The notes beneath the pieces are model-generated. The model did not search any database. It saw only the letters and a list, made by a program, of their open reading frames with translations, and was not told the origin of the DNA. 37,856 nt of DNA, from contig CALARU010000358.1 in the NCBI GenBank assembly GCA_937888715.1, positions 1-37,856 on the forward strand, in the 5' to 3' direction. Source of the stretch: an uncultured Planctomycetaceae bacterium (GTDB lineage Bacteria; Planctomycetota; Planctomycetia; Gemmatales; Gemmataceae). Both the position numbers and the translations under genes were made by a program. Below, piece by piece: positions 1-9,005 of the stretch (position 1 is its first letter; each line of letters opens with the position of its first letter).

Positions 1-55
1 AACCCGGGCTAGCGAAGCGAAGGGCCCTTTTCCCGGAGGGAAGAGGGTTGGGAGT

Positions 56-90
56 AGGGGGAAGAAAGAAAAAGAAAGAAAAGAGAAAGA
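56..90. repeat. Polypurine tract with mirror repeat
   Basis: Thirty-five consecutive purines lie on the plus strand. Positions 62-80 are a perfect 19-nt mirror repeat of A and G centred on position 71. Polypurine mirror repeats can form intramolecular triplex (H-DNA); that it does so here is inference. No convincing gene overlaps it. Confidence 0.6.
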
Positions 91-95
91 CACCG

Positions 96-126
96 GGCGA
101 GTACCAGCGGATTTACATCCGCTGCT
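96..126 (+). repeat. Short hairpin repeat, copy 1
   Basis: Positions 105-112 and 117-124 form a perfect 8-bp inverted repeat around the loop TTAC. The surrounding word GGCGAG..TACC..ATCCGCTGCT recurs at 27648-27670, where 11 nt (the left hairpin arm and loop) are missing and CAG is inserted. Two partial copies about 27.5 kb apart suggest a dispersed intergenic repeat. Its function is unknown. Confidence 0.45.
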
Positions 127-161
127 CATTACGACATTTAAGGGTGGGGGCGATTAAAAGT

Positions 162-419
162 TTACCAGCCAACTTTTGCCCGGAAGACATCCAATCCACC
201 AAGGCATGCTTCATCTGCAGTATCAAATATTTTATCGCAGGGCAATTGTTTGCCATTGATCGTTTGCATTATCTTTACCCCATGCCTACCCTTCGAGGGA
301 ATCAAGGAAATCAAATAGGTTAATTCATCACCAAAGAAAAGCATCCAAGATTTGCCATTCTCGCTGGCAACAAGTTTGGCATCATGGCGCGCAACCCAAT
401 CCGGTGTAGCTACAGACAT
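162..419 (-). CDS. Small conserved-type hypothetical protein (85 aa)
   Basis: This is an 85-residue soluble protein with no signal peptide or membrane segment. I do not recognise a named family. The ATG at 419 follows a GGAG ribosome site about 9 nt upstream. It lies 38 nt downstream of the MFS transporter stop on the same strand, so the two are probably co-transcribed. The sequence has one central and one C-terminal cysteine and no obvious catalytic motif. A small accessory or cytosolic protein is the most that can be said. Confidence 0.6.
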   Translation of the reverse strand: MSVATPDWVARHDAKLVASENGKSWMLFFGDELTYLISLIPSKGRHGVKIMQTINGKQLPCDKIFDTADEACLGGLDVFRAKVGW

Positions 420-457
420 TTTATCTTCTCCAAGTTAGATGCTATTAAGTTATTCTA

Positions 458-1894
458 TTACTCGGGCAGTGGTTTGCCCTTGGTTTCAGGAAGGAAAGGC
501 AAGGCGATCAAGCCAAGTAAAAAGACAGAGCACATTGCAAAACCAGCATAGCGGAAAGGTTCTTCAAAACCTTTTTCTCTGGTAAATACCATGGTGGTTA
601 ACATGCCTAGAACAACGGGGCCGCCCGCTGCAACCAGCCTTCCGAAGTTATAGCAGAAAGAAATACCGGTACTACGCAAGTTGGTGGGGAACAATTCGGG
701 GAAGTAAATCGCATAGCCCCCGAAAAGGGCCAACTGACAAAAGCCCATGATGGGAACCATCCAGAATATTTGATTGAACTCGGTAAGTTTCATGAAGACC
801 ATGGCGGTGCTTAATGCAGCAGCGACGAAGAAAAGGGCAAAGGTAGGTCTTCTACCAAGATGGCTGGTTATCCAAGTGAAGCCATAAATCCCAAAGAATG
901 CGCCCATATTTTGCACTAAAGATGTGATGCCGCCCCAAAAGGCGCGATTTCCTGCAACATAGGATTTTATATCATCCCCTGTTTTCCCTAGTTCAATCGC
1001 TTCCTTTTCAAATTGCTTGGTAAAAACCGTACCTGTGAGATCGACCGCAAAAAATCCTATGCCCCATAAGCCCACCACGCCAGCAAAAGCGAGCATCAAT
1101 CCAAGCATGGCATGCCTGCCCCAAGGTTTCTGACCGAACAATTCTGCAAAGGAACCAGCCTTGACTCCACGAGCTTTGGCCTCGAGCCATTTGGCTGGCT
1201 CTTTCAATCTCCCTTGAATTAAAACCGTAAGAATCGCAGGAATTACCCCGATGATAAACATGATCCTCCAAGGTGTTACGTTAAAACCGAGGAACACCAC
1301 CCCTTCGAAGAACTTCGCTTGTTGCAAGCTACCCAGGTAAATTGAAATTAGCGCTGCTGCACAGTTTCCAAACACGCTCGAAGCTTGTAACAAACCAAGA
1401 GCAAAAGGCCTTGCGTGGGGCGGTACCGTTTCCGCCAATAGTGAAACTGCGACTCCAAATACGCCCCCCACCCCCATCCCCGTTAAAAACCGATAGAACA
1501 TGAAATCGTAGATTCCAACCGAGAATGAGCTTAATCCTGTAAAAACAGAATAAATTAAAATAGTGGTCATCAAAGTTTTAACCCGACCCCTGCGATCACC
1601 CATCACGCCAAAGCCAAGCCCACCAATGGCCCAACCAATAAGGAATACCGAAGTGGAATAGGTGGCATAAAGTTTCACATTATCCGAAATCTTGTTGGCT
1701 TCCATTCCCTCGGGCTTACCATAAAGCTCCATCACTGCAGGGACTCGAGCCAGCACAAAAAGCTGCTGATCCATGCAATCCAGATCCCAAGCCAGGCAGC
1801 AGATGATAAATACAAACCAGTGGTATGGGGTCAAATCCAGCAAACTGGACCAACCACTGCGCTGCGAAATCGAATTACTGTCTGCACTTGCCAT
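458..1894 (-). CDS. MFS transporter, metabolite:proton symporter type
   Basis: This 478-residue inner-membrane carrier has about 12 hydrophobic segments. The loop between helices 2 and 3 carries the MFS signature G-x3-G-D-R-x-G-R around residue 100. The segment FPELFPTNLRSTGISFCYNFG near residue 405 and the C-terminal PETKGKPLPE resemble the sugar-porter/metabolite:H+ symporter group. Length fits the family. The ATG at 1894 follows a perfect AGGAGG site. Substrate cannot be read from sequence; a sugar or organic acid is likely. It is divergent from proC and probably co-transcribed with the 85-residue gene downstream. Confidence 0.85.
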   Translation of the reverse strand: MASADSNSISQRSGWSSLLDLTPYHWFVFIICCLAWDLDCMDQQLFVLARVPAVMELYGKPEGMEANKISDNVKLYATYSTSVFLIGWAIGGLGFGVMGDRRGRVKTLMTTILIYSVFTGLSSFSVGIYDFMFYRFLTGMGVGGVFGVAVSLLAETVPPHARPFALGLLQASSVFGNCAAALISIYLGSLQQAKFFEGVVFLGFNVTPWRIMFIIGVIPAILTVLIQGRLKEPAKWLEAKARGVKAGSFAELFGQKPWGRHAMLGLMLAFAGVVGLWGIGFFAVDLTGTVFTKQFEKEAIELGKTGDDIKSYVAGNRAFWGGITSLVQNMGAFFGIYGFTWITSHLGRRPTFALFFVAAALSTAMVFMKLTEFNQIFWMVPIMGFCQLALFGGYAIYFPELFPTNLRSTGISFCYNFGRLVAAGGPVVLGMLTTMVFTREKGFEEPFRYAGFAMCSVFLLGLIALPFLPETKGKPLPE

Positions 1895-1972
1895 GGCAAG
1901 CCTCCTATGACCATAAAAAAGAATGTTCAGCTTACCTGTTATAAGGTTTTAATGGAACCAATTCCAGCTTCA

Positions 1973-2001
1973 TTGCGTAAAAGGCTGGAAAGAAATACAA
2001 T
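1973..2001 (+). promoter_or_regulatory. Candidate sigma-70 promoter for proC
   Basis: TTGCGT (1973-1978) and TACAAT (1996-2001) are separated by 17 nt, a good match to a housekeeping promoter. The -10 box lies about 40 nt before the proC start, in the divergent MFS/proC gap. Planctomycete promoter consensus is not well defined, so this is a pattern match only. Confidence 0.4.
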
Positions 2002-2040
2002 GATTCTTTGGTTTTCACCCAAGTGCTGGAGAGTTGAATC

Positions 2041-2841
2041 ATGGGAATAGGTTTTTTAGGTGCGGGAAAAATGGCTACAGCTCTGGCAGTTGGCTGGAAA
2101 GATGCTGGCCTTGCCAATGCCGCTGATTGCTTTGCAACCGATGTTTCTGCAGAGGCTTGCGCTGCTTTTACCACCGCCTCGGGCATCAAAACCGCCTCCG
2201 GGAGCAAAGATGTTCTACTCAAATGCAAAACCATTATCCTTGCAGTTAAACCGCAAGCCATGGCAACACTGCTTGCAGAAATCAAACCCCTGCTAACGCC
2301 AGATCATTTAATTATTTCGATTGCTGCGGGCATTAATCTTGAAACTTTGGCCCTAGGAGCAGGAAGCACAAGGCTAATCCGTGTCATGCCTAACACCCCG
2401 GCGTTGGTGATGGCCTCAGCAACGGCATTTGCCTGTGGAACCGGGGTAAAGCCTGCCGACAAGGATTTGGCGGCCCAACTTTTTGGAGCGATAGGAAAGG
2501 CCTTTCATGTGCCCGAATCTCAATTGGATGCAGTTACGGGGCTTAGTGGCAGCGGGCCTGCATTTATTTATCTAGTAATCGAAGCCTTGAGCGATGGTGG
2601 GGTAAAAGCGGGTTTACCTCGTGATTTAGCCACTTCTTTAGCCGCACAAACCGTGCTGGGGGCTGCCAAAATGGTGCTGGAAACGGGCCTACACACTGGC
2701 CAGCTTAAAGATATGGTTGCTAGCCCTGGGGGCACCACCATTGCGGGTATTCACGCCCTCGAAAACAAAGGCGTGCGCGGAGCTTTCATCGATGCTGTTG
2801 TTGCAGCCTCCTTGCGTTCCAAAGAATTAGGGAAGAGTTAA
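2041..2841 (+). CDS. proC: Pyrroline-5-carboxylate reductase
   Basis: Catalyses NAD(P)H-dependent reduction of 1-pyrroline-5-carboxylate to L-proline, the last step of proline synthesis, in the cytosol. The 266-residue protein begins with the dinucleotide-binding motif GFLGAGKMA. It contains RVMPNTPALV (about residue 117) and the C-terminal dimer signature GLSGSGPAF followed by VASPGGTTIAGIHALE, all typical of ProC. Length matches the family (about 265-280). The ATG follows a GGAG site 6-7 nt upstream. It starts a plus-strand run continuing into guaA about 90 nt later. Confidence 0.95.
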   Translation: MGIGFLGAGKMATALAVGWKDAGLANAADCFATDVSAEACAAFTTASGIKTASGSKDVLLKCKTIILAVKPQAMATLLAEIKPLLTPDHLIISIAAGINLETLALGAGSTRLIRVMPNTPALVMASATAFACGTGVKPADKDLAAQLFGAIGKAFHVPESQLDAVTGLSGSGPAFIYLVIEALSDGGVKAGLPRDLATSLAAQTVLGAAKMVLETGLHTGQLKDMVASPGGTTIAGIHALENKGVRGAFIDAVVAASLRSKELGKS

Positions 2842-2929
2842 TCAAATACTTTCCATTATTTCCCACTTATTTCATTACCCTTTCGATAAAGCTCAATAAA
2901 ATTAACTTTTTAAAATAATGAGAGATTTC

Positions 2930-4483
2930 ATGGCAGACATCAAAATTCGCGAATCAGTTTTAATCCTTGATTTTGGATCTCAGTATGGACAACTTATTGC
3001 TCGCAGAGTGCGAGAGTTGAACGTATTTTGCCAGATTGTTCGTAACGATATTTCTGCAAAGCGCATCAAAGAACTAAACCCCAAAGGGATAATTCTGAGC
3101 GGTGGCCCTGCAAGCGTTTATGAAGATGGTGCGCCAAAGTGTGACCCCGAAATCTTCAAGCTCGGAATTCCCGTGCTTGGAATTTGCTACGGTATGCAGC
3201 TTGCCTGCAAATCGTTAGGCACCGATGTCAAGCGCGCCCCATCAAGAGAATTCGGCAAAGCTATCTGTAACACCAAATCTTCTGATGGCATGTTTAAAAA
3301 TATCCCCTCCGAAATTACCGTCTGGATGAGCCATGGCGACCAGGTAGATCAAAACACCCAAGATTTCATTCCCTTGGCATCGACCGAAACATGCCCGATG
3401 GCTGCTGCCAAGCACAAGACCCTTCCCGTTTACGGATTGCAGTTTCATCCAGAAGTTAGCCATACGCCTCAGGGAACCGAGATACTAAAGAACTTCCTTC
3501 ATGAGATTTGCGGTTGCGAAGGGCTCTGGAAAATAGGCAGCTTCCTCGATGAGACGATCATTAACCTGCGTAAAACCATTGGTAATCATCGTGTTATTTG
3601 CGGTCTTTCAGGCGGTGTTGATTCCTCCGTGGTTGCTGCACTTCTTGTTAAAGCCATTGGCAAGCAGGTGGCTTGTATTTTTGTGGATAACGGCTTGCTT
3701 AGGCAGGGCGAATCAGACATGGTTCGTAAAACCTTCCGCGACAACTTCAACGCAGACCTTCATGTAGTTGATGCCTCGGATCGGTTTTTAACCGCACTCG
3801 ATGGCATTACCGATCCACAGCAAAAGCGCAAAATCATAGGCCATGTCTTCATCGATGTATTTAAAGATGAAGCCAAGCATATTAAAGATGCTAAATTTCT
3901 GGCCCAAGGCACCCTGTACCCAGATGTGATTGAAAGCGGCGGAACAGTAGATGGCCCTGCTGCTACGATTAAAACGCACCATAATGTTGGCGGGCTTCCA
4001 GCAGAGCTAGGGTTCGATCTTGTTGAACCTTTGAAGGATTTATTTAAAGACGAAGTTCGAAGGCTTGGGCTTGAACTCGGGTTACCCGAGGGCACCGTTT
4101 GGCGTCATCCTTTTCCTGGCCCAGGCTTGGCGGTTCGTTGCATTGGCGCTATCAACAAAACCAGACTTGAAATCCTTCGGCAGGCAGACACCGTTCTGCT
4201 TGAAGAACTGAAAAAATCCGGATGGTACAAAAAAACCAGTCAAGCGTTCACCGTCTTGCTGCCAGTGCAAACCGTGGGTGTGATGGGTGATGGCAGAACT
4301 TACGAAAATGTGATCGCAGTAAGAGCTGTTGAAACCGATGACTTTATGACTGCAGACTGGTCCCATTTGCCCTATGAGCTGCTTGCAACCATTTCCACCA
4401 GAATCATCAATCAGGTTAAAGGCGTCAACCGGGTTGTCTACGATATCAGCAGCAAACCACCTGCAACCATTGAATGGGAATAA
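2930..4483 (+). CDS. guaA: GMP synthase (glutamine-hydrolysing)
   Basis: Converts XMP to GMP using glutamine and ATP, in purine synthesis. The N-terminal class I amidotransferase has the nucleophile Cys86 in GICYGMQ and the His/Glu pair in QFHPEVSHT. The ATP-pyrophosphatase domain has the P-loop SGGVDSS near residue 227. The dimerisation domain ends in the standard [10 protein letters not shown] chose the ATG at 2930 (517 aa): it follows GAGAG, begins MADIKIRES, and puts the catalytic cysteine at 86 as in E. coli. An in-frame ATG at 2918 would add four residues. dapF begins 12 nt after the stop. Confidence 0.96.
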   Translation: MADIKIRESVLILDFGSQYGQLIARRVRELNVFCQIVRNDISAKRIKELNPKGIILSGGPASVYEDGAPKCDPEIFKLGIPVLGICYGMQLACKSLGTDVKRAPSREFGKAICNTKSSDGMFKNIPSEITVWMSHGDQVDQNTQDFIPLASTETCPMAAAKHKTLPVYGLQFHPEVSHTPQGTEILKNFLHEICGCEGLWKIGSFLDETIINLRKTIGNHRVICGLSGGVDSSVVAALLVKAIGKQVACIFVDNGLLRQGESDMVRKTFRDNFNADLHVVDASDRFLTALDGITDPQQKRKIIGHVFIDVFKDEAKHIKDAKFLAQGTLYPDVIESGGTVDGPAATIKTHHNVGGLPAELGFDLVEPLKDLFKDEVRRLGLELGLPEGTVWRHPFPGPGLAVRCIGAINKTRLEILRQADTVLLEELKKSGWYKKTSQAFTVLLPVQTVGVMGDGRTYENVIAVRAVETDDFMTADWSHLPYELLATISTRIINQVKGVNRVVYDISSKPPATIEWE

Positions 4484-4495
4484 AGGAACTTCGTT

Positions 4496-5335
4496 ATGCG
4501 TTTCGTAAAAATGCAGGGAATAGGCAACGATTACGTTTATGTTGATTGCATTAGGCAGCCTTTGCCCAGTGATATCGCTTCATTAGCAACGAAAATCAGC
4601 GATCGCAATTTTGGTGTGGGTGGCGATGGGCTTATTCTTATCTGCCCTTCCGATAAAGCAGATGCCCGCATGCGCATGTTCAATAACGATGGCAGTGAAT
4701 CCGAGATGTGTGGTAATGGGGTTCGATGTGTTGCCAAGTTTGTCTACGATCACGGCATCGCCAAAAAAACAGCACTTGCAATCGAGACAGGCAGGGGAGT
4801 TCTGAATCTGGAATTGGAAACAGCGGGTGGTAAATGCCATCAAGTAAGAGTGGATATGGGCGAACCAATTCTGATTGCAGAAAACATTCCCACGACACTT
4901 TTAGGTACGCCTCCTTTGGAAGTTCCACTTGTTATCGATGGGGTGGAATTAAAAGTAACTTGTGTCTCGATGGGTAATCCACATTGCATCACCTTTGTTA
5001 AAGAAATCACTAATGATATGGTGTTGGGTATTGGCCCGAAGGTTGAAAAGCATTCCGCATTTCCTCGAAGGACGAATGTTGAATTTGTTCGGGTGGATAA
5101 TCCTGGCGAAATCACCATGCGGGTTTGGGAGAGGGGGTCTGGAGAAACCTTGGCCTGTGGCACTGGGGCTTGTGCGGTTGCAGTCGCGGGCGTACTCACC
5201 GGAAGAACAAATAGGTCAATTATTGCCCATTTAAGGGGCGGAGACCTCAGACTGGACTGGTCTAAAACTGATAATCATGTTTTTATGACTGGGCCAGCAG
5301 TCGAGGTTTTTCAGGGTGAATGGCCCGACTGCTAA
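4496..5335 (+). CDS. dapF: Diaminopimelate epimerase
   Basis: Interconverts LL- and meso-diaminopimelate, a late step of lysine and peptidoglycan precursor synthesis, without a cofactor. Both catalytic cysteines are visible: Cys72 in MCGNGVRC and Cys221 in ACGTGACA. The N-terminal MQGIGNDYV motif and 279-residue length are standard. The start follows GGAA and lies 12 nt after guaA. Its 3' end lies 26 nt before the preferred start of the acyltransferase gene, or overlaps it by 16 nt if that gene starts at 5320. Retention of dapF fits a cell that makes meso-diaminopimelate. Confidence 0.96.
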   Translation: MRFVKMQGIGNDYVYVDCIRQPLPSDIASLATKISDRNFGVGGDGLILICPSDKADARMRMFNNDGSESEMCGNGVRCVAKFVYDHGIAKKTALAIETGRGVLNLELETAGGKCHQVRVDMGEPILIAENIPTTLLGTPPLEVPLVIDGVELKVTCVSMGNPHCITFVKEITNDMVLGIGPKVEKHSAFPRRTNVEFVRVDNPGEITMRVWERGSGETLACGTGACAVAVAGVLTGRTNRSIIAHLRGGDLRLDWSKTDNHVFMTGPAVEVFQGEWPDC

Positions 5336-5361
5336 TAGACTTCGTTGTGCCGAGGCTTCGG

Positions 5362-6039
5362 ATGAAAATAAAAAGTCCCTTTCTTATTAAAACACTTGGC
5401 TTCACCATCGCTTGCTTTGTGCGCTCTTGGATTAGCACAATTTTCTACCGTTACATGCCCGAAGCAATTAACTATGACCCTAATCAGCCCAACTTTAAGA
5501 ATCGCTATATTTACATCTTCTGGCATGAAAACCTATTGATGCCTGCTCACCATTATGGCAAACCGAATATCAGCGTTTTAATAAGCAACCATTCTGATGG
5601 CGAAATGATTGCACAAGCCTGTGCGCACCTAGGGTTTAGCCTAGTTCGCGGTTCCAGCACGCGGGGCGGAATAGAAGCCATAAGAAATATGGTTAAATTA
5701 AGTAAAGATGGGCACATCGCTATAACTCCAGATGGCCCCAAAGGCCCCAGAGGCGTTATCCAACAAGGAGTAATTTACCTCGCAGCAAAATCAGGCCTGC
5801 CCATCATCCCCATGGGGTTTGCCTACAGTTCTGTTAAACGCGCTAAAAGCTGGGATAAATTTGCAATTCCCAATCCTTTCAGCAAAGTGATTATGGTGAC
5901 CACACCTGAAATTCATATTCCTGCAGACATTGATAAAGATAGCCTGCAACAACATCTCACCCATGTTCAAAATGAATTAGACCGAGCTACAGCGATGGCA
6001 GAATCCATCCTTCTTGGTAAAATAAATAAAGTTGCTTAA
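5362..6039 (+). CDS. DUF374 lysophospholipid acyltransferase-like protein
   Basis: A 225-residue protein of the DUF374 branch of the LPLAT superfamily, membrane-associated acyltransferases linked to lipid A or phospholipid acylation. Diagnostic blocks are FWHENLLMP, the catalytic H-x-D-G-E in SNHSDGEM, LVRGSSTRGG, and TPDGPKGPRG with GLPIIPMGFAYS. The ATG at 5362 follows GAGG with 6-nt spacing. An upstream in-frame ATG at 5320 overlaps dapF by 16 nt and adds 14 residues, so it remains possible. Coupling to dapF suggests an envelope-synthesis role. The acyl acceptor is unknown. Confidence 0.85.
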   Translation: MKIKSPFLIKTLGFTIACFVRSWISTIFYRYMPEAINYDPNQPNFKNRYIYIFWHENLLMPAHHYGKPNISVLISNHSDGEMIAQACAHLGFSLVRGSSTRGGIEAIRNMVKLSKDGHIAITPDGPKGPRGVIQQGVIYLAAKSGLPIIPMGFAYSSVKRAKSWDKFAIPNPFSKVIMVTTPEIHIPADIDKDSLQQHLTHVQNELDRATAMAESILLGKINKVA

Positions 6040-6081
6040 CTCCTTTTCCATCTGCTATTGCACATTGGCAAACACATCGTT

Positions 6082-6579
6082 ATGAACACCAACCAAGGTA
6101 GGGAATCTGATCTTTCTAAAAGCGCCCAGTTGCCCGGTAGGCCTTTGGATACTTGGCTTCGGACTGCGCTAATTGGATTAGTGCTTGGCATCACTGCGAT
6201 CTTTGGCATCGCTGCTTGGCTTAATCCTTATGGATCAGATGGTAGTGCGCTGCAAATGGGAACGCACGAACAGCTTGGGTTTCCCCCTTGCAACTTCATG
6301 ATTCTAACGGGCAAGCCCTGTCCTTCTTGTGGTATGACCACAAGCTTTGCCCTGATGGTTAGAGGAGACCTTGAAAATGCGCTTGCTGCCAATCCTGTGG
6401 GATCAGCTCTAGCCTTTTTCTTGATGCTTCTTCTGCCTTGGGGGTTGGCAAGTTTATGGTTTGGAAAAACTTTGTTTATCCGATCCATTGAATTGACTGG
6501 CCTTGTTGTTCTTGCTTTGTTTGTTGGTATTGCATTATTGCGCTGGGGGATTATTATCGCCCCCGCATATTGGAAATAA
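6082..6579 (+). CDS. DUF2752 membrane protein
   Basis: A 165-residue integral membrane protein of the DUF2752 family. It has an N-terminal helix (about 28-50), then the family signature GKPCPSCGMTTSF near residue 80, with a CxxC pair and the preceding PPC cysteine, then two further hydrophobic helices. Family function is unknown; the CxxC suggests thiol or metal chemistry at the membrane face. The ATG at 6082 has no clear ribosome site; a TTG at 6058 would add eight residues. It sits 42 nt after the acyltransferase in the same plus-strand run. Confidence 0.8.
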   Translation: MNTNQGRESDLSKSAQLPGRPLDTWLRTALIGLVLGITAIFGIAAWLNPYGSDGSALQMGTHEQLGFPPCNFMILTGKPCPSCGMTTSFALMVRGDLENALAANPVGSALAFFLMLLLPWGLASLWFGKTLFIRSIELTGLVVLALFVGIALLRWGIIIAPAYWK

Positions 6580-6581
6580 AT

Positions 6582-6602
6582 CGACCGGCTCTTTGCCGGT
6601 TG
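6582..6602 (+). other. Hairpin directly upstream of lipoprotein gene
   Basis: CGACCGGC (6582-6589) pairs with GCCGGTTG (6595-6602) around a TCTTT loop: 8 bp including one G-T wobble. There is no T-run, so it is not a classic terminator. It ends a few bases before the AAGGAG ribosome site of the gene at 6616, and could act as an mRNA processing/stability stem or affect translation. This is inference. Confidence 0.4.
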
Positions 6603-6615
6603 CAAGGAGCCTTCG

Positions 6616-7299
6616 ATGATTATCTTGAAAACCTTTTGGCGCAGCTTAGCCCTTATGATGCTGGCATTCAGCATTGCAGGTTGCAACCCTTTTGCTATGG
6701 TCAATTTCCTTTTAATGGATGATCCCAAACACGAGGCAGAACTACAATCGCTTGCATCCAAAGATAAAAAAGCTGAAAAGAAAGTTGTCATCCTTACCTA
6801 TGGCAAATTAGATCTCCGACCAGAACTGATCAATTCCGATCGCGAAATAGGTTACACCGTCGAAAAAAACCTCAAGGCATTAGCCAACGCCAATGGCGAC
6901 AAACTTTCGGTTATTCCCAATCGCAAAGTTGAAGAATATAAAAGCAAACACTCCGACTGGGCAGAGCGGGACCCTACAGAAATCGGTAAGCACTTTAAAG
7001 CGGACTATGTGATTTACCTTGAAATCAATTCTTTGGGTATTTACGAACTCGGTAGTGGCGGCACGCTTTACCGTGGTAGAGCGGATATCAACATTAGTTT
7101 GCTTGATCTTAAAAACCCAGATGAATCGCAACCTTCGCGTAATTTCACTTGCCAATATCCAAAAGAATCCAGAATGCAAGTTACCTCAACTGATCAATCC
7201 CCGATGGAATTCAGACAGTCATTCCTCGATTATGTGGGAAAAAGAGTCTCTTGGAAATTCGCAGCAAGGCCGACCCGTGATGACTTCTACGCAGATTAA
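6616..7299 (+). CDS. Planctomycete-type lipoprotein of unknown function
   Basis: A 227-residue exported lipoprotein. A basic/hydrophobic signal ends in the lipobox IAGC (Cys about 23). The mature part has an alternating alpha/beta pattern: an early KKVVILTYGK strand, then ADYVIYLEINSLGIYELGSG, then a C-terminal region with YVGKRVSWKFA. The strand ADYVIYLEI resembles periplasmic proteins that report on a named second component, but I cannot name a family. The start follows AAGGAG with 5-nt spacing. It is 36 nt after the DUF2752 gene, suggesting co-transcription. Confidence 0.75.
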   Translation: MIILKTFWRSLALMMLAFSIAGCNPFAMVNFLLMDDPKHEAELQSLASKDKKAEKKVVILTYGKLDLRPELINSDREIGYTVEKNLKALANANGDKLSVIPNRKVEEYKSKHSDWAERDPTEIGKHFKADYVIYLEINSLGIYELGSGGTLYRGRADINISLLDLKNPDESQPSRNFTCQYPKESRMQVTSTDQSPMEFRQSFLDYVGKRVSWKFAARPTRDDFYAD

Positions 7300-7355
7300 T
7301 TCAATAGGATAACTTAAGTTCTTAAACCAATTACCTTTAGATGGAGTTTTTCAAT

Positions 7356-7571
7356 ATGTCAGAACCAATCGTGATTCGTTGCAGAGATAATGGTCCCTTC
7401 GTGATCAAAACACCTGTTCAAGTGGTTGACCATGATGGCAAACCATTCACCATTCCAGCAGGAAAAGAAACCATTGCATTGTGCAGATGTGGCGCATCAA
7501 AAAACAAGCCATTTTGCGATGGTGCGCATAATGGCTGTGGATTTCAAGCAGGAGAAAAAGCCCCTGTATAA
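7356..7571 (+). CDS. CDGSH iron-sulfur domain protein
   Basis: A 71-residue protein with one complete CDGSH-type zinc finger: CRCGASKNKPFCDGAH, that is C-x-C-x2-S-x3-P-x-C-D-G-A-H. This three-Cys/one-His set binds a 2Fe-2S cluster in the mitoNEET family. Such small bacterial proteins act in redox or iron-sulfur handling; the exact role here is unknown. I chose ATG 7356 because GGAG (7343-7346) lies 9 nt upstream; an ATG at 7341 would place that site inside the gene. The stop is only 4 nt from the end of the convergent lipoprotein gene. Confidence 0.9.
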   Translation: MSEPIVIRCRDNGPFVIKTPVQVVDHDGKPFTIPAGKETIALCRCGASKNKPFCDGAHNGCGFQAGEKAPV

Positions 7572-7575
7572 GGGA

Positions 7576-7968
7576 TCACTTTTTATTGGATTTACTAGCC
7601 AAATCTATATCTAGATCAGCAACATCCGCTTCCACTTTAAGGTCCTTGGATATTATCCCGGGGCCTTTTTTTTCGGTATTTGCCATAAAGCCTGCACTAC
7701 CTGTCACAGTATAATCACCTGGGGCTAGTTCCGCACTAAAGGCACCATCTTCGCCAACCTTGGCTTGCGACTGCTCTTTGTTTGCTTTGGCTTCAAACTT
7801 GACCATGGGTTTTTCACCCGGGGGCAAACCCGTGATAGGGCTGCCACCAGAGTGGATTTTTCCGCTAACTTTGAAGGTCTTAGCTTTTGTTTCACCGCCA
7901 CAACCCGCAATGCCTACCAAAGCAATTACTAAAGAAGCCATCGCTGCGTTTCTAATTTTAATAATCAT
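7576..7968 (-). CDS. Small lipoprotein following the DUF1559 gene
   Basis: A 130-residue lipoprotein with signal peptide and lipobox GIAGC, then a beta-rich domain with [31 protein letters not shown] and a lysine-rich tail. This resembles the small carboxypeptidase-regulatory-like (transthyretin-fold) lipoproteins that commonly accompany DUF1559 genes in planctomycetes. The ATG at 7968 overlaps the last 11 nt of the DUF1559 gene, so translation is probably coupled. An in-frame ATG at 7983 would add five residues. Likely exposed in the envelope; function unknown. Confidence 0.75.
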   Translation of the reverse strand: MIIKIRNAAMASLVIALVGIAGCGGETKAKTFKVSGKIHSGGSPITGLPPGEKPMVKFEAKANKEQSQAKVGEDGAFSAELAPGDYTVTGSAGFMANTEKKGPGIISKDLKVEADVADLDIDLASKSNKK

Positions 7969-8869
7969 TGTTGATATCACCATATCCTACGGTTCCTAAA
8001 GCTTGAAAAGATGCCAAAGTAATACTGTAATTGATAAAGCGAACACTGCCATCCACCATCACATAATTGGCCCCACCAGAATGGGACGAACCAAAAATAT
8101 TACCCCCGGCATTGGTACCAAGCTTACCATCAGCTTTTGGTAAGGCATTAGTTGTTCTTGCAACATCGTGATCCCAAGCACAAGCATAGCCTTCATTATC
8201 ATCGCTTTGATAAGAACCCATATTGGTAGTATCCATCCGCTTTTCCCCAAACATCAGGGTATTCGTAGTCCCATCTTTGATATGCCCTAGATTCATGCCT
8301 ACATAACCATAAACCATCGCGCCGTTGGTTCCATCGTTTGCACCCGTATTGTTATTGGAAGATGCATAATCAGTCGGGCCATGTTCATAAGTGCCACCAG
8401 GTCCAAACCAACTTCCAGTAGGCGGTAAAGCGGCAGGAGATCGTCTGCTAGGGCAAAAGTAAATTTTAATGACCGCCTTGATTACATTGATTTGACACTC
8501 AGCAATGGTTGTGCCGCCTGCACCTTTCCAAACTGCAGCCTGTTCAACATAAGGGAGGATCTGATAAAAGGGCCCAGCTTTTTGGCCTATGCCACCCACG
8601 GGGCTTCCCACTGCAGTGAATACAGGAACAGCATCGGTCCACCCTATTCCCCCCGAAGGCAGACGATTATAAACATCGTGATGGTTATGCGCTGCAAGGC
8701 CCATTTGCTTAAGATTGTTGGCGCATTGCGCCCGTGCTGCTGCAGCGCGAACTTTCTGCACCGCGGGCAATAACAAACCGATTAAAATCGCAATGATGGC
8801 TATAACCACCAAAAGTTCTATAAGAGTAAACCCCGAGGGCCTCTCTTTCTTACTAAATTTGAAAACCAT
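7958..8869 (-). CDS. DUF1559 prepilin-like protein
   Basis: A 303-residue protein with a type IV pilin-like N-terminus: a short basic leader, then the cleavage/methylation motif [23 protein letters not shown]. After cleavage before Phe it would expose a hydrophobic helix. The DUF1559 body has the typical [17 protein letters not shown] segment, a cysteine-containing middle (YFCPSRR), and the C-terminal [12 protein letters not shown] signature. These are pseudopilin-like surface proteins, hugely expanded in planctomycetes, and most have no assigned function. The start follows GGAG. Co-transcribed with the overlapping downstream lipoprotein. Confidence 0.92.
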   Translation of the reverse strand: MVFKFSKKERPSGFTLIELLVVIAIIAILIGLLLPAVQKVRAAAARAQCANNLKQMGLAAHNHHDVYNRLPSGGIGWTDAVPVFTAVGSPVGGIGQKAGPFYQILPYVEQAAVWKGAGGTTIAECQINVIKAVIKIYFCPSRRSPAALPPTGSWFGPGGTYEHGPTDYASSNNNTGANDGTNGAMVYGYVGMNLGHIKDGTTNTLMFGEKRMDTTNMGSYQSDDNEGYACAWDHDVARTTNALPKADGKLGTNAGGNIFGSSHSGGANYVMVDGSVRFINYSITLASFQALGTVGYGDINNDY

Positions 8870-8943
8870 GACAATAACTCCAAAAATTAAGAAATGAATA
8901 ATTCTTCATATAATCTACATCGACTTTCATGGCTTGTAAATGC

Positions 8944-8981
8944 AAAAGAAGCTTCTTTGAAATCAAAGAAGCTTCTTTTTT
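8944..8981 (-). terminator. Rho-independent terminator downstream of ppdK
   Basis: A perfect 17-bp inverted repeat (8944-8960 with 8963-8979), separated by only two bases, lies 25-60 nt past the ppdK stop. On the minus strand it ends in TTTT; on the plus strand in six Ts. Each arm contains the self-complementary GAAGCTTC, so arms could also fold separately. The most likely role is transcription termination of ppdK ahead of the DUF1559 gene. Confidence 0.7.
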
Positions 8982-9005
8982 AACTTTACAACTAAGAATC
9001 AGACC

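Noticed and set aside
48-323. 91-residue plus-strand ORF at the left end
   Set aside because: It starts in the purine tract with a low-complexity Lys/Arg N-terminus, overlaps the better-supported minus-strand gene at 162-419, and resembles no family.
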